Of a stretch of 64,000 bases of DNA, positions 40,281 through 49,230 are shown piece after piece. The stretch is taken from NCBI GenBank assembly GCA_900542445.1, contig UQNN01000003.1:62001-126000 (forward strand). The letters are read 5' to 3'. Source of the stretch: an uncultured Eubacteriales bacterium. GTDB taxonomy: Bacteria; Bacillota; Clostridia; Christensenellales; Aristaeellaceae. How positions within the stretch are numbered: the first letter of the stretch is position 1; every line of letters begins with the position of its first letter. The position numbers were made by a program, and so were the translations under genes. The notes beneath the pieces were generated by a model. That model searched no databases. It saw only the letters and a list, made by a program, of their open reading frames with translations, and was not told where the DNA came from.

Positions 40281-40946
40281 ATGAGGTATTTCAACAATTT
40301 CGACGCGTTTATGAAGCTCGTGCTTTCCATGAAGGACGGCTTTGGCAACACGCTGATGATTTTCTTTTTCACGCTGCTGTTCTCCCTGCCGCTGGGACTG
40401 GCCGTGGCGCTGCTGCGCATGAGCAGGCGGAAGATCATCAGCGTGCCGACGTCGCTGTACATCCTTGTCATGCGCGGTACGCCGCTGATGCTGCAAATCT
40501 TCGCGATCTATTTTGCCATTCCGACGCTGACGAGCGTAAACCTTGACCGCATGAACGCCACCATTCTCGCCTTTTCTATCAACTATGCCGCCTACTTCGC
40601 CGAGATTTTCCGCGGCGGCATTCAATCCATCCCCGTCGGCCAGCATGAGGCCAGCCAGGTGCTGGGCATGACGCGCGGGCAGACCTTTTTCCATATCGTT
40701 CTGCCGCAGGTGATGAAGCGCGTGCTGCTGCCGATCAGCAACGAGGTCATCACGCTGGTCAAGGATACGTCCCTTGCCAACGTGATCGCCGTCGCCGAGC
40801 TGTTCCGTGCGGCGAAAAACGAGGCCAGCCGCACCGCGTCGGTCGAGCCTCTGTTTGTCGCAGGGCTTTTCTATCTGCTGATGAACGGCGTGGTTTCGCT
40901 GGTATTCAGTTATCTCAACCGCCGCATGGCGTACTATAAAGACTGA
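40281..40946 (+). CDS. Amino-acid ABC transporter, permease
   Basis: Inner-membrane subunit of 221 residues (HisM/GlnP type) with several membrane segments and the EAA loop around EASQVLGMTRGQTFFHIVLP (near 125), which contacts the ATPase. The ATG at 40281 with GGAGG 5 bases upstream is chosen; the frame is open for 21 codons more, but these cross the terminator hairpin. Confidence 0.93.
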   Translation: MRYFNNFDAFMKLVLSMKDGFGNTLMIFFFTLLFSLPLGLAVALLRMSRRKIISVPTSLYILVMRGTPLMLQIFAIYFAIPTLTSVNLDRMNATILAFSINYAAYFAEIFRGGIQSIPVGQHEASQVLGMTRGQTFFHIVLPQVMKRVLLPISNEVITLVKDTSLANVIAVAELFRAAKNEASRTASVEPLFVAGLFYLLMNGVVSLVFSYLNRRMAYYKD

Positions 40947-40982
40947 TCCCCTCTCAGGCGCGGGATGATAAAGGAGTTTAAG

Positions 40983-41738
40983 ATGCTTCAGGCGATTGAT
41001 ATCAAGAAGAAATTCGGCGGCAACGAGGTCTTAAAGGGCGTAACCGTGCGTGTGGACAGAGGCGAGGTCGTCGCCATCATCGGCCGCAGCGGTTCGGGCA
41101 AGAGCACGCTTCTGCGCTGTCTCAACCATCTGGAAACCATCGACAGCGGTGAAATCCGCATCGACGGCCAGCCGATGGTCACGACCGGTTCGGACGGCAT
41201 TGCGCGCTATCAAAAGGAAAAGGATTTGCGCGGCCTGTGTCTCAAGATGGGTCTCGTCTTTCAGGATTACAACCTCTTTCCGCATTACACGGTGCTGCGC
41301 AATCTTGTCGCGCCGCAGCAGTTTGTGCTCCGCCGCAGCCATCAGGAAGCCGAACAGAAAGCCATGCTCCTGCTGGAAAAGGTCGGCCTTGCGGATAAAG
41401 CGGGCGCTTATCCCTGCAACCTTTCGGGCGGACAGTGCCAGCGCGTCGCCATTGCGCGGGCATTGGCGATGGACCCGGAAATTCTCTGCTTCGACGAGCC
41501 GACAAGCGCGCTCGATCCGCAGCTGACGCAAGAGGTTTTGAGCGTCATCCGCCAGCTGGCCGACGAAAAGCGCACGATGATCGTCGTCACCCATGAAATG
41601 AATTTCGCCCGCGACGTAGCCGACCGCGTTATCTACATGGCAAACGGTCTCGTCGTGGAGGACGGACCGGCCAAGCAGGTGCTCGGCAACGACCGCAGCG
41701 AAGCCATCCGCGCGTTCGCGGGAAAAAGCGATTATTGA
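40983..41738 (+). CDS. Amino-acid ABC transporter, ATP-binding protein
   Basis: A 251-residue ATPase (GlnQ/HisP type): Walker A GRSGSGKST (about 34-42), Q-loop VFQDYNLFPH, signature LSGGQCQRVAIARAL, Walker B ILCFDEPTSALDP, H-loop VVTHEM. The ATG at 40983, 7 bases after AAGGAG, is preferred to the one at 40965, which would include the ribosome binding site. Ends the three-gene operon and is followed by a terminator. Confidence 0.95.
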   Translation: MLQAIDIKKKFGGNEVLKGVTVRVDRGEVVAIIGRSGSGKSTLLRCLNHLETIDSGEIRIDGQPMVTTGSDGIARYQKEKDLRGLCLKMGLVFQDYNLFPHYTVLRNLVAPQQFVLRRSHQEAEQKAMLLLEKVGLADKAGAYPCNLSGGQCQRVAIARALAMDPEILCFDEPTSALDPQLTQEVLSVIRQLADEKRTMIVVTHEMNFARDVADRVIYMANGLVVEDGPAKQVLGNDRSEAIRAFAGKSDY

Positions 41739-41815
41739 GCGGCATGAAACCTCCTTCTTCTCCGCCGCTGTTTTCGTACAAAATAAAACCCATTCTGCGC
41801 ATGCAGTTGGTGTTT

Positions 41816-41850
41816 CCCTCTTATGTTTTTTACATCAAGAGGGTCTTTTT
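41816..41850 (+). terminator. Terminator after the amino-acid transporter operon
   Basis: CCCTCTT...AAGAGGG with an inner ATGT/ACAT stem (41816-41843), followed by TCTTTTT. Confidence 0.82.
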
Positions 41851-41906
41851 CTCGCCGGAAGTTTAGCCCTATTAAACCTGCACATTTTTCCCGCTGAACT
41901 TTATGG

Positions 41907-41935
41907 TTGACATTGCGCCCCTTCTAGCATATAAT
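41907..41935 (+). promoter_or_regulatory. Consensus promoter of potABCD
   Basis: TTGACA (41907-41912), 17 bases, TATAAT (41930-41935): a full match to the sigma-A consensus, 69 bases before potA. Confidence 0.92.
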
Positions 41936-42003
41936 CATGCTGTTTTTATGGGTTGTGGCTTCCGCTTCAGCCCGAACAGGTTCAATCACTCAGGGAGGAA
42001 ACC

Positions 42004-43092
42004 ATGCAGGATACCCTTCTTTCGTTACAACACATCACCAAGAATTTCGGCGAGGGCGACGTTCTGCGCGATATCTCGCTGGATGTGGCCCGCGGCGAAT
42101 TTGTCACGCTGCTGGGCGCTTCCGGCTGCGGCAAAACGACAACCCTGCGCATCATCTCAGGCCTTGAAACGCCGGACGAGGGCACGGTGCTGCTGGATGG
42201 CAAAGACGTCACCGCGCTGCCTCCGGAACGCCGCCCGGTCAACACGGTGTTTCAAAGTTACGCCCTCTTTCCGCACATGAACGTGGAAAAGAACGTGGCC
42301 TACGGCCTGCGCGTGCGCGGGATGGATAAGGCTTCCATCGCAAAGCGCGTGCGCGAAATGCTGGAACTGGTGCAGATGGAAGATTATGCAAAGCGCATGC
42401 CCAGCCAGCTTTCCGGCGGTCAGCGTCAGCGCATCGCCATCGCCCGCGCGCTTGCGCCAGAACCGGAACTGCTGCTGTTGGATGAGCCGCTGGGCGCGCT
42501 GGATTTGCAGCTCCGCCGCCAGATGCAGCTTGAGCTCAAGCGCCTGCAAAAAAAGCTGGGCATCACCTTCGTCTACATCACGCACGATCAGGAAGAGGCC
42601 ATCAACATGTCCGACCGCATCGCCGTCATGCGTGGCGGCCGCTTTGAGCAGATCGGCACGCCGGAAGAAATCTACGACGAGCCGAAGACGCACTACGTCG
42701 CGCAGTTCATCGGCCGCTCTACGATTCTGGATGGCACGGTGGAATCCGTCGGCCGAAACATGGCGGTCATCCGCGGCGCGTGCGGCAGCTTCAGGGTGGA
42801 CGCTTCCCGCGCGCTTCTGATTGCGGAGGAATCCTGCGAGGTCTGCGTGCGCACGGAACGCATGCGCGCTTCATCCGTGCCGATCGAGGGTTTTGATCTG
42901 CCCGCGACGGTGCGCGAAGCGCGATATGCAGGCGGCAGCGTGCTGACCTATGTCACGCTGAAAAACGGGACGGAAGCCGTCGCCACAAGCGAAGGCCGCC
43001 TGAGCGACGCGCTCAAGCCGGGCAGCACGGCCTACCTGTACTGGAATCCGGCGCAGGCCGCCGTCATTGGGGGGACTTCCCATGGCGCGTAA
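42004..43092 (+). CDS. potA: Spermidine/putrescine ABC transporter, ATP-binding protein PotA
   Basis: ATPase of the polyamine importer, 362 residues: Walker A GASGCGKTT, Q-loop VFQSYALFPHM, signature LSGGQRQRIAIARAL, Walker B LLLLDEPLGALD, and a C-terminal TOBE-like regulatory domain from about 240 (AQFIGRSTILDGTVESVGRN) characteristic of PotA-type importers. The ATG at 42004 is preceded by GGGAGGAA. Overlaps potB by 11 bases. Confidence 0.95.
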   Translation: MQDTLLSLQHITKNFGEGDVLRDISLDVARGEFVTLLGASGCGKTTTLRIISGLETPDEGTVLLDGKDVTALPPERRPVNTVFQSYALFPHMNVEKNVAYGLRVRGMDKASIAKRVREMLELVQMEDYAKRMPSQLSGGQRQRIAIARALAPEPELLLLDEPLGALDLQLRRQMQLELKRLQKKLGITFVYITHDQEEAINMSDRIAVMRGGRFEQIGTPEEIYDEPKTHYVAQFIGRSTILDGTVESVGRNMAVIRGACGSFRVDASRALLIAEESCEVCVRTERMRASSVPIEGFDLPATVREARYAGGSVLTYVTLKNGTEAVATSEGRLSDALKPGSTAYLYWNPAQAAVIGGTSHGA

Positions 43093-43945
43093 AAATTCCC
43101 TCAAAGCGCACGAACAGCGCACGCGCGCGCTGATGGCCGCGCCGATGGCGGCATTCGGCGTGCTGCTGGTCGCTCTGCCGCTGATTTACGTGCTCTGCAC
43201 GTCGCTGGTCACAGGCGGCAAGCTTGAATGGGGCATGGCGCTGACGCTTTCCAACTACAAAGCGCTGCTGCGCGAGGATTATCTCAAGGTCTTTGCCAAC
43301 AGCTTGCAGCTTGCGTTCTGGACGACAGCGATTTCCCTGCTGGTGGGCTATCCCTTCGGCTACTGCATGGCGCGCGCGCCGCGCAAGTGGAAAGCCCTTC
43401 TGATGATGCTGGTCATCATCCCGTTCTGGACGAGCGCGCTGGTGCGTATTTACGGCTGGAAGATCCTTTTACAGGCCAACGGCCCGCTCAACGGCATGCT
43501 CCGCTCTCTGGGGCTGATTCAGAAAAACATCAAGTTTCTCGGTTCGTATGGCTCGGTGCTGCTGGCGATGGTCTACTGCCTGATTTCCTTCATGATTCTG
43601 CCGTGCCACAACGCGGTGGATAAGATGGATTTCACGCTGGTGGAAGCCGCGCGCGACTTGGGCGCAAATCCCGTTCGGGCGTTTTTCACCATCACCCTGC
43701 CGATGACCATGCCGGGCATTCTCGCCGGCTGCGTGCTGGTGTTCGTGCCCAGCGTCGGGCTGTTCTATCTGTCGGATATCATGGGTGGCGGTCTGGTGCT
43801 GGTGGGCAACCTCATCCGCGATCAGCTGCTCAAAGTGCGCGACTGGAACGTCGGTTCGGCCATGAGCATGATTCTGATCGTGCTTTCCGCCGGTATCTAC
43901 CTGCTTTACCGCAAGGTCGGCGGCGATGATCTGGGGGTGATGTGA
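43082..43945 (+). CDS. potB: Spermidine/putrescine ABC transporter, permease PotB
   Basis: Membrane subunit of 287 residues with six predicted membrane segments and an EAA loop, EAARDLGANPVRAFFTITLP (about 192-211). The start at 43082 lies within the potA reading frame, giving translational coupling. Orientation and order potA-potB-potC-potD are standard. Confidence 0.94.
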   Translation: MARKNSLKAHEQRTRALMAAPMAAFGVLLVALPLIYVLCTSLVTGGKLEWGMALTLSNYKALLREDYLKVFANSLQLAFWTTAISLLVGYPFGYCMARAPRKWKALLMMLVIIPFWTSALVRIYGWKILLQANGPLNGMLRSLGLIQKNIKFLGSYGSVLLAMVYCLISFMILPCHNAVDKMDFTLVEAARDLGANPVRAFFTITLPMTMPGILAGCVLVFVPSVGLFYLSDIMGGGLVLVGNLIRDQLLKVRDWNVGSAMSMILIVLSAGIYLLYRKVGGDDLGVM

Positions 43946-44748
43946 TGGCGCAGAATAAGCGGCGCAAAAAGCGCAAGGTCTTTTCTCCCATCTATCTGAC
44001 GCTGGTGCTCATCATCCTCTATCTGCCGATTCTGATGGTGATCATCTATTCCTTCAACAGCGGGCGCACCATCGGCAGCTGGCAGGGCTTCACAACAAGC
44101 TGGTACAGCCGCCTGTTTTCCAACGCCCTGATGGCCGACGCGCTCAAAAATTCGCTGATTCTGGCCGTCGTCTCCGCCCTGCTGGCGGGCGGCGTGGGCA
44201 CGCTGGGCGCCATCGGGCTGGCCCGATCCCATCTGAAATTCGGCGGCACGGTCGAAACCCTCGCCACACTGCCCATGATGATTCCCGAACTCGTGCTGGG
44301 CATGGCGTATCTCTCCGTGTTCACCGCCGTGGGCTTTAAGCTCGGCATGGGCGCGCTGATTCTGACGCACACGACCTTCTGCATTCCGTATGTATTCATC
44401 AACGTCAAATCCCGCCTGATCGGCATGGACCCCGCGCTGTCGGAAGCCGCGCGCGATTTGGGCGCAAACCCGATGCGCGTGCTGAAAGATATCACCCTGC
44501 CGCTGGTCTTTCCGGCAGTGCTCTCCGGCATGATGCTTTCCGCCGCGATGAGCCTGGACGACGTGGTGATTTCCTTCTTCGTCACCAGCGCCGAAACGAC
44601 CACCCTGCCGCTCAAGGTCTATACTGGCCTGCGTTCGGGCGGCACGCCGGAAATCAACGCCCTTTCCACGCTGATGCTCGGCGTGATCTTCATCTGCGTG
44701 GCGCTCAGCCAGTTTTTGACGGCAAAAAGCAATGCGAAATTAAAATAA
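43945..44748 (+). CDS. potC: Spermidine/putrescine ABC transporter, permease PotC
   Basis: Second membrane subunit, 267 residues, with an EAA loop EAARDLGANPMRVLKDITLP near residue 170. The ATG overlaps the potB stop by one base (TGATG) and follows GGGGGTGAT; a GTG one codon earlier is a less likely start. Confidence 0.94.
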   Translation: MAQNKRRKKRKVFSPIYLTLVLIILYLPILMVIIYSFNSGRTIGSWQGFTTSWYSRLFSNALMADALKNSLILAVVSALLAGGVGTLGAIGLARSHLKFGGTVETLATLPMMIPELVLGMAYLSVFTAVGFKLGMGALILTHTTFCIPYVFINVKSRLIGMDPALSEAARDLGANPMRVLKDITLPLVFPAVLSGMMLSAAMSLDDVVISFFVTSAETTTLPLKVYTGLRSGGTPEINALSTLMLGVIFICVALSQFLTAKSNAKLK

Positions 44749-44756
44749 GATGGGTT

Positions 44757-44825
44757 CGACCGCCGCGAAGCGAAGAAAGGGTGCGGGGAACATGTTCCCT
44801 GCCGGTGTTAGGGGCGGAGCCCCAA
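44757..44825 (-). repeat. Composite hairpin repeat, copy 7 (reverse unit)
   Basis: B' GCGGGGAAC, AT, GTTCCCTGC (44783-44802) and A' GGGGC, GGA, GCCCC (44811-44823). The preceding segment (GCCGCGAAGCGAAGAAAGGG) is identical to the one before B' at 31131. It lies between potC and potD, in the leader of potD. Confidence 0.8.
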
Positions 44826-44893
44826 ATACTGAATCAGACGCACTCCGCGTTTGAGATAAATCGACCATTCCTTAATCAAGGAGGAACATGGAC

Positions 44894-45952
44894 ATGAAGA
44901 AACTTCTTTGCATGCTGCTTGCGCTGCTGGCCATCGGCAGCTGTGCCCTTGCGGAGACCGAGAACGCGGCCGACGAAGCCGTGCTCAACATCTTCACCTG
45001 GGAAGGTTACATCGACTACGAGACCGTCATCAAGCCTTTTGAGCAGGAGACGGGCATCAAGGTCAACTATGCGACCTTCTCCAGCAACGAAGAGATGTAT
45101 GAAAAGCTCTCCGCGGTAAACGGCGGCGACTACGACGTGGTGCTGGCCAGCGACTACATGCTCAACACCACCCGCGAAGCCGGGCTGATGCAGCCGTTCG
45201 ACGCTTCCATCGTGGATAACTACGCCAACCTGAACGAGGGTTTCACCCATCAGTTCTTCGATCCGGACAACCAGTACGTCGTGCCGTATGTGAGCGGCAT
45301 TCCGCTGATCGTCTATGATCCGTCCGTGGTGGATATCGACATCAAGGGCTTCAACGACCTGTGGGATTCGTCCCTTGAGGACAGCATCGGCCTCATCGAC
45401 GACGCGCGCGTGACCATCGGCATGGTGCTGCTCTCCATGCACGAGAGCATGAACACCACCGACGACGCGGTGCTCGCGGAAGCGGCGGAGAAGCTCGATT
45501 CTCTGCGCAGCAACATCCACGTGCTCGAATATGAGAACCTGCACAACTATCTGGTCTCCGGCGACATCTCCGTGGCCTACACCTTCACGCCGTTCGTCGC
45601 GCTGGCGCTGGACGCCAACCCGGATTTGAAGGTCGTCTGGCCGGAAGAAGGTCTGGGCTTCGGCATTGACGGCTGCTTCATCCCGGTGAACGCGCCGCAC
45701 GCCAGGAACGCGAACATCTTCCTGCAGTATCTGCTCCGTCCGGAAGTCGCGGCAACCTGCGCCGAGTGGCAGTACTACTGCTGCCCGAACGAGGCCGCCA
45801 AGGCGTATCTGTCCGAAGAATACCTGAACAATCCGGTGTTCAACGGCATTTATGACCGCCTCGACGACGCGGAATATGTGCGCAACCTGTCCAGCGAGGA
45901 CGAGCAGAAGTTCCAGGATATCTGGACGAAGTTTAAGCTGAGCATGCAGTAA
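44894..45952 (+). CDS. potD: Spermidine/putrescine ABC transporter, substrate-binding protein PotD
   Basis: Polyamine receptor of 352 residues. Signal sequence at 1-20, with a possible lipobox around IGSC. The mature start VLNIFTWEGYIDYETVIKPF is the PotD/PotF signature (NxYxWxxY type), and YDVVLASDYML and PYVSGIPLIVYDPS follow. The ATG at 44894 is 9 bases after AAGGAGG; the ATG at 44888 would be only 3 bases away. A strong terminator follows. Confidence 0.94.
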   Translation: MKKLLCMLLALLAIGSCALAETENAADEAVLNIFTWEGYIDYETVIKPFEQETGIKVNYATFSSNEEMYEKLSAVNGGDYDVVLASDYMLNTTREAGLMQPFDASIVDNYANLNEGFTHQFFDPDNQYVVPYVSGIPLIVYDPSVVDIDIKGFNDLWDSSLEDSIGLIDDARVTIGMVLLSMHESMNTTDDAVLAEAAEKLDSLRSNIHVLEYENLHNYLVSGDISVAYTFTPFVALALDANPDLKVVWPEEGLGFGIDGCFIPVNAPHARNANIFLQYLLRPEVAATCAEWQYYCCPNEAAKAYLSEEYLNNPVFNGIYDRLDDAEYVRNLSSEDEQKFQDIWTKFKLSMQ

Positions 45953-45993
45953 CTCCTTTTTCATGGAGTAGCGGGGGCGGCAGAGCCGCTCCT

Positions 45994-46035
45994 GTCTTGA
46001 AAAACCCGTCCGATTTCGGGCGGGTTTTTCAAGAC
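45994..46035 (+). terminator. Terminator of potABCD
   Basis: A roughly 20-bp stem (45994-46013 region with 46016-46035), one G-U pair, the downstream arm containing GGGTTTTTC. Confidence 0.9.
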
Positions 46036-46088
46036 GGATGAACCGCCATATTTTCCTGTTCGTAAGATGAAGTATGGAGGAAAGAATC

Positions 46089-47480
46089 ATGTCAAAACTT
46101 TTCATTTCCGGCGGAACGGTCATCGATCCGGAAACCTTGACGCGCTTTTCGGCGGATGTGCTCTGCGAAGACGGGCGCATCGCCGCCATCTATAAGGAAC
46201 CCGCGAACGCGCCGAAAGACGCTCAGGTGCTCGACGCATCCGGCTGCTTTGTCTGCCCCGGCTTTATCGATCCGCACGGTCATATCGACGGCTGCAAGCG
46301 CACCGGCATGCTTTCGCTTTTGCAGGGCATCACGACGACAGTCGGCGGCAACTGCGGCTTTTCCCCGCTGGATACGGGCGCATTTCTGCGCAGCCAGACG
46401 GAATTTCCGATTCATCAGGCGGAGCTGGTCGGCCTGTGCGCGCTGCGCGAAGCGGCGGGCGTGACGGATTTGTTTGCCCCGGCCAGACGTGCGCAGGTGC
46501 ACACGATGGAAACCCTCTGCGAACGCGCGCTGCAGGGCGGCGCGGCGGGCGTTTCCCTTGGGCCGGGCTATGCGCCGGGCTCGTCGCTGGAGGAAATGGA
46601 AGCCCTCTGTGCGATGGCGCGCAAATACGGCCGCCCCGCCGCCATCGACACGCGCATGTACGCCATGACCGACCTCAACTCGTTGCAGGAAGCCATCGAA
46701 CTGGCGGAAGTCACGGGCTGCCGAATGATTATTTCTCACTTTGAATATCAATACGGCGTAGGCATTGAATACAAGGCGCTGGAAATGCTGGAGCTGGCGC
46801 GCGACCGCGGCGTGGATATGCGTCTGGACAGCGGGATGTACAAGGATTGGTGTTCTTCCGTCGGTTCGGCGCTCTTTGAACCGGTAACCATGCGCGACAA
46901 CGGTATCGAGCTGCGTCATCTGCGCATCATCACGGGCGAACACATCGGTCTCGTGCCGGATCAGGCGCTCTACGAGCATCTGCGCGAGGCGCACCCGTGC
47001 GACGCGGTCGTCGTCAACACCGGCAGCGAGGAGGCCGTCTACACCATCCAGCGCTATCCGCTGACGATGGTTTCCACCGACACGGGCAGTTACGCGCCGG
47101 GCGAAGGCCATCCGCAGATCGCGGGCAGTTTCCCGCGCTATCTGCGCAAAATGGTCGTCGAGCGCGGCGAACTCAGCTGGGAACAGGCCGTTTATCACAC
47201 GACGCTCCTCCCCGCGCAGACAATGGGCTTCAGCCGCAAGGGGCGCATCCGCACGGGCATGGACGCGGATCTGCTCGTCTTCGACCCCGAAACCATCCGC
47301 GACCGCGCGGATTTCCCCGGCCTCGGCCGCCCGGACGCCGCGCCGGAAGGTATTCGTTTTGTCATCGTCTCCGGCGAAGTCGCCGCCGAAAACGGGCAGG
47401 CAACCGGCGTGATGGCGGGCAAAGCGATGGATTCATTTGATTCCATTTATCCGACGCACCGCGCAAAGGCCGGGGATTAA
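46089..47480 (+). CDS. D-aminoacylase/dihydroorotase-like amidohydrolase
   Basis: A 463-residue member of the amidohydrolase superfamily. CPGFIDPHGHIDG (near 55-67) carries the HxH metal motif, and GITTTVGGNCGFSPLDTG is typical of N-acyl-D-amino-acid deacylases; further ligands appear in ISHFEYQYG and the C-terminal STDTGSYAPGEGH. Probably removes acyl groups from a D-amino acid or a related amide. The ATG at 46089 has GGAGGAAAG upstream; one 15 bases earlier contains the site itself. It is between the polyamine transporter and the leucine operon. Confidence 0.85.
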   Translation: MSKLFISGGTVIDPETLTRFSADVLCEDGRIAAIYKEPANAPKDAQVLDASGCFVCPGFIDPHGHIDGCKRTGMLSLLQGITTTVGGNCGFSPLDTGAFLRSQTEFPIHQAELVGLCALREAAGVTDLFAPARRAQVHTMETLCERALQGGAAGVSLGPGYAPGSSLEEMEALCAMARKYGRPAAIDTRMYAMTDLNSLQEAIELAEVTGCRMIISHFEYQYGVGIEYKALEMLELARDRGVDMRLDSGMYKDWCSSVGSALFEPVTMRDNGIELRHLRIITGEHIGLVPDQALYEHLREAHPCDAVVVNTGSEEAVYTIQRYPLTMVSTDTGSYAPGEGHPQIAGSFPRYLRKMVVERGELSWEQAVYHTTLLPAQTMGFSRKGRIRTGMDADLLVFDPETIRDRADFPGLGRPDAAPEGIRFVIVSGEVAAENGQATGVMAGKAMDSFDSIYPTHRAKAGD

Positions 47481-47490
47481 ATTTCCCTGC

Positions 47491-47519
47491 TTGACAACTT
47501 GTCACATTCGGGCTACAAT
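47491..47519 (+). promoter_or_regulatory. Promoter of the leuCDB operon
   Basis: TTGACA (47491-47496), 17 bases, TACAAT (47514-47519), upstream of the T-box leader. Confidence 0.88.
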
Positions 47520-47524
47520 AGTAT

Positions 47525-47805
47525 GCAAATCGCACATCACTTTTTAAACAGCCGTCATTTTCAGGCCGTAAAAGCAATGATGGAACAAAGACGCTCCTCT
47601 GACCTCCAGAGAGTCGGCGCTCGGTGCAAGCCGATGGCGGAAGAGCGGGATAACTCACTCCGGAGCCGCCTCTGTGCCAAGCAGAGGCCGAACCCGCCGC
47701 GTTAAGGCGCAAGAGGGTTTCCGCGTTTAAGCGGAGATCGAATCAGGGTGGTACCGTGTGGCATTTCGCCTCGCCCCTGCGAAAAGCAGGTGTGCGAGGC
47801 TTTTT
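47525..47805 (+). ncRNA. T-box leader, leucine type
   Basis: A tRNA-sensing leader RNA. The T-box core AGGGTGGTACCGTG (47745-47758) is followed by a terminator, GCCTCGCCCCTGC (47768-47780) and GCAGGTGTGCGAGGC (47786-47800) plus TTTTT. Stem I contains AGAGAGTCGG and GGTGCAAGCCGA-like elements and a specifier loop GATAACTCAC, in which CTC (47654-47656) reads as a leucine codon. Uncharged leucine tRNA would pair there and with TGG in the core and prevent termination, switching on leuCDB. Confidence 0.92.
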
Positions 47806-47868
47806 CATACTATTTCACATTGAGACAGGCGCTTTTGTTTTCAGAGAATTTCGTACCTGCGGGTACGA

Positions 47869-47895
47869 CCAAAGGGCTTTTCGTTCGCCCTTTGG
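47869..47895 (+). repeat. Unit D hairpin in the leuC leader
   Basis: CCAAAGGGC (47869-47877) and GCCCTTTGG (47887-47895), perfect 9 bp. A related hairpin follows unit A at 26741. A smaller hairpin, TCGTACC/GGTACGA, lies just before it. Confidence 0.5.
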
Positions 47896-47969
47896 AAACC
47901 GTCGACTGCGATACAGACAGGTTTTGATGAGAAGTAGTACCATTTCTTTTTCAGGGAGGAATTGAAGCT

Positions 47970-49229
47970 ATGGGCATGACCATGACACAAAAAATCCTTG
48001 CGCGTGCTGCGGGCGTTGACAGCTGCCGCGCGGGCGAACTGCTCATGTGCAAGCTGAACCTTGTGCTGGGCAACGACATCACCGCCCCCGTGGCCATCAA
48101 CGAGTTCAATCGGATGGGCGCAACAAAGGTCTTTGATCCCGCGAAGATCGCGCTGATTCCGGATCACTTTGTGCCGAACAAGGATATCAAGGCCGCTACG
48201 CTGGCCAAGCAAATGCGCGAATTCGCGCGCGCGCAGCACATCGTCCACTACTACGAAGTGGGCCGCGTGGGCATCGAGCACGCGCTGCTGCCGGAACAGG
48301 GCCTTGTCGCGCCGGGCGAAGTCATCATCGGCGCGGACAGCCACACCTGCACCTATGGCGCGGTGGGCGCGTTCTCCACGGGCGTCGGTTCGACGGATAT
48401 GGGCGTAGGCATGGCGACGGGCGAATGCTGGTTCAAGGTGCCGGAAGCCATCAAGGTTGTGCTGACGGGCAAGATGAAGCCGTGGGTCAGCGGCAAGGAC
48501 GTGATTCTGCACCTCATCGGCGAAATCGGCGTGGACGGCGCGCTGTATCAGTCCCTCGAATTTACGGGCGACGGCGTGAAGGAAATCCCCATGGACGGCC
48601 GCCTGACCATCGCGAACATGGCGATTGAAGCGGGCGCGAAGAACGGCATTTTCCCGGTGGACGACGTCTGCCGCGAATACCTCAAGGGCCGCGTGAACCG
48701 CGAGTGGACGGCGTTTGAGGCCGACGCGGACGCGGAATACAGCCGCACCGTGACCATCAACCTCGACGAGCTGGATATGACCGTCTCCCTGCCGCACCTG
48801 CCGGAAAACACGCAGCTCGCACGCGACTGCAAGCAGGAAATCGATCAGGTGGTCATCGGCAGCTGCACCAACGGCCGCATCAGCGACATGCGCGTCGCCG
48901 CGCAGATTCTCAAGGGACACAAGGTTAACGATCATGTGCGCTGCATCGTCATTCCCGGCACGCAGCAGGTCGTCAAGGACTGCCTGAAAGAAGGTCTGGT
49001 CGATATCTTCATCGACGCAGGCGCGATTTTCACCATGCCGACCTGCGGCCCGTGCCTGGGCGGTTTCTGCGGCGTTCTGGCCGACGGCGAACGCGCTGTT
49101 TCCACCACCAACCGCAATTTTGTCGGCCGCATGGGCCACACCGGCAGTGAAATCATTCTGGCCAGCCCGGCGGTCGCCGCTGCTTCCGCCATCATGGGCC
49201 GCGTCGCCACGCCTGAGGAGGTGCTCTAA
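47970..49229 (+). CDS. leuC: 3-isopropylmalate dehydratase, large subunit
   Basis: Isomerises 2- to 3-isopropylmalate in leucine synthesis with LeuD. The 419-residue protein is of the shorter HACN/LeuC type. Iron-sulfur ligands are seen as IGSCTNGR (near 290) and CGPCLGG (near 355). HSH-type ADSHTCTYGAVGAFSTGVGS (near 115) matches the aconitase core. GGGAGG precedes the ATG. First gene behind the T-box; one base separates it from leuD. Confidence 0.96.
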   Translation: MGMTMTQKILARAAGVDSCRAGELLMCKLNLVLGNDITAPVAINEFNRMGATKVFDPAKIALIPDHFVPNKDIKAATLAKQMREFARAQHIVHYYEVGRVGIEHALLPEQGLVAPGEVIIGADSHTCTYGAVGAFSTGVGSTDMGVGMATGECWFKVPEAIKVVLTGKMKPWVSGKDVILHLIGEIGVDGALYQSLEFTGDGVKEIPMDGRLTIANMAIEAGAKNGIFPVDDVCREYLKGRVNREWTAFEADADAEYSRTVTINLDELDMTVSLPHLPENTQLARDCKQEIDQVVIGSCTNGRISDMRVAAQILKGHKVNDHVRCIVIPGTQQVVKDCLKEGLVDIFIDAGAIFTMPTCGPCLGGFCGVLADGERAVSTTNRNFVGRMGHTGSEIILASPAVAAASAIMGRVATPEEVL

Positions 49230-49230
49230 G

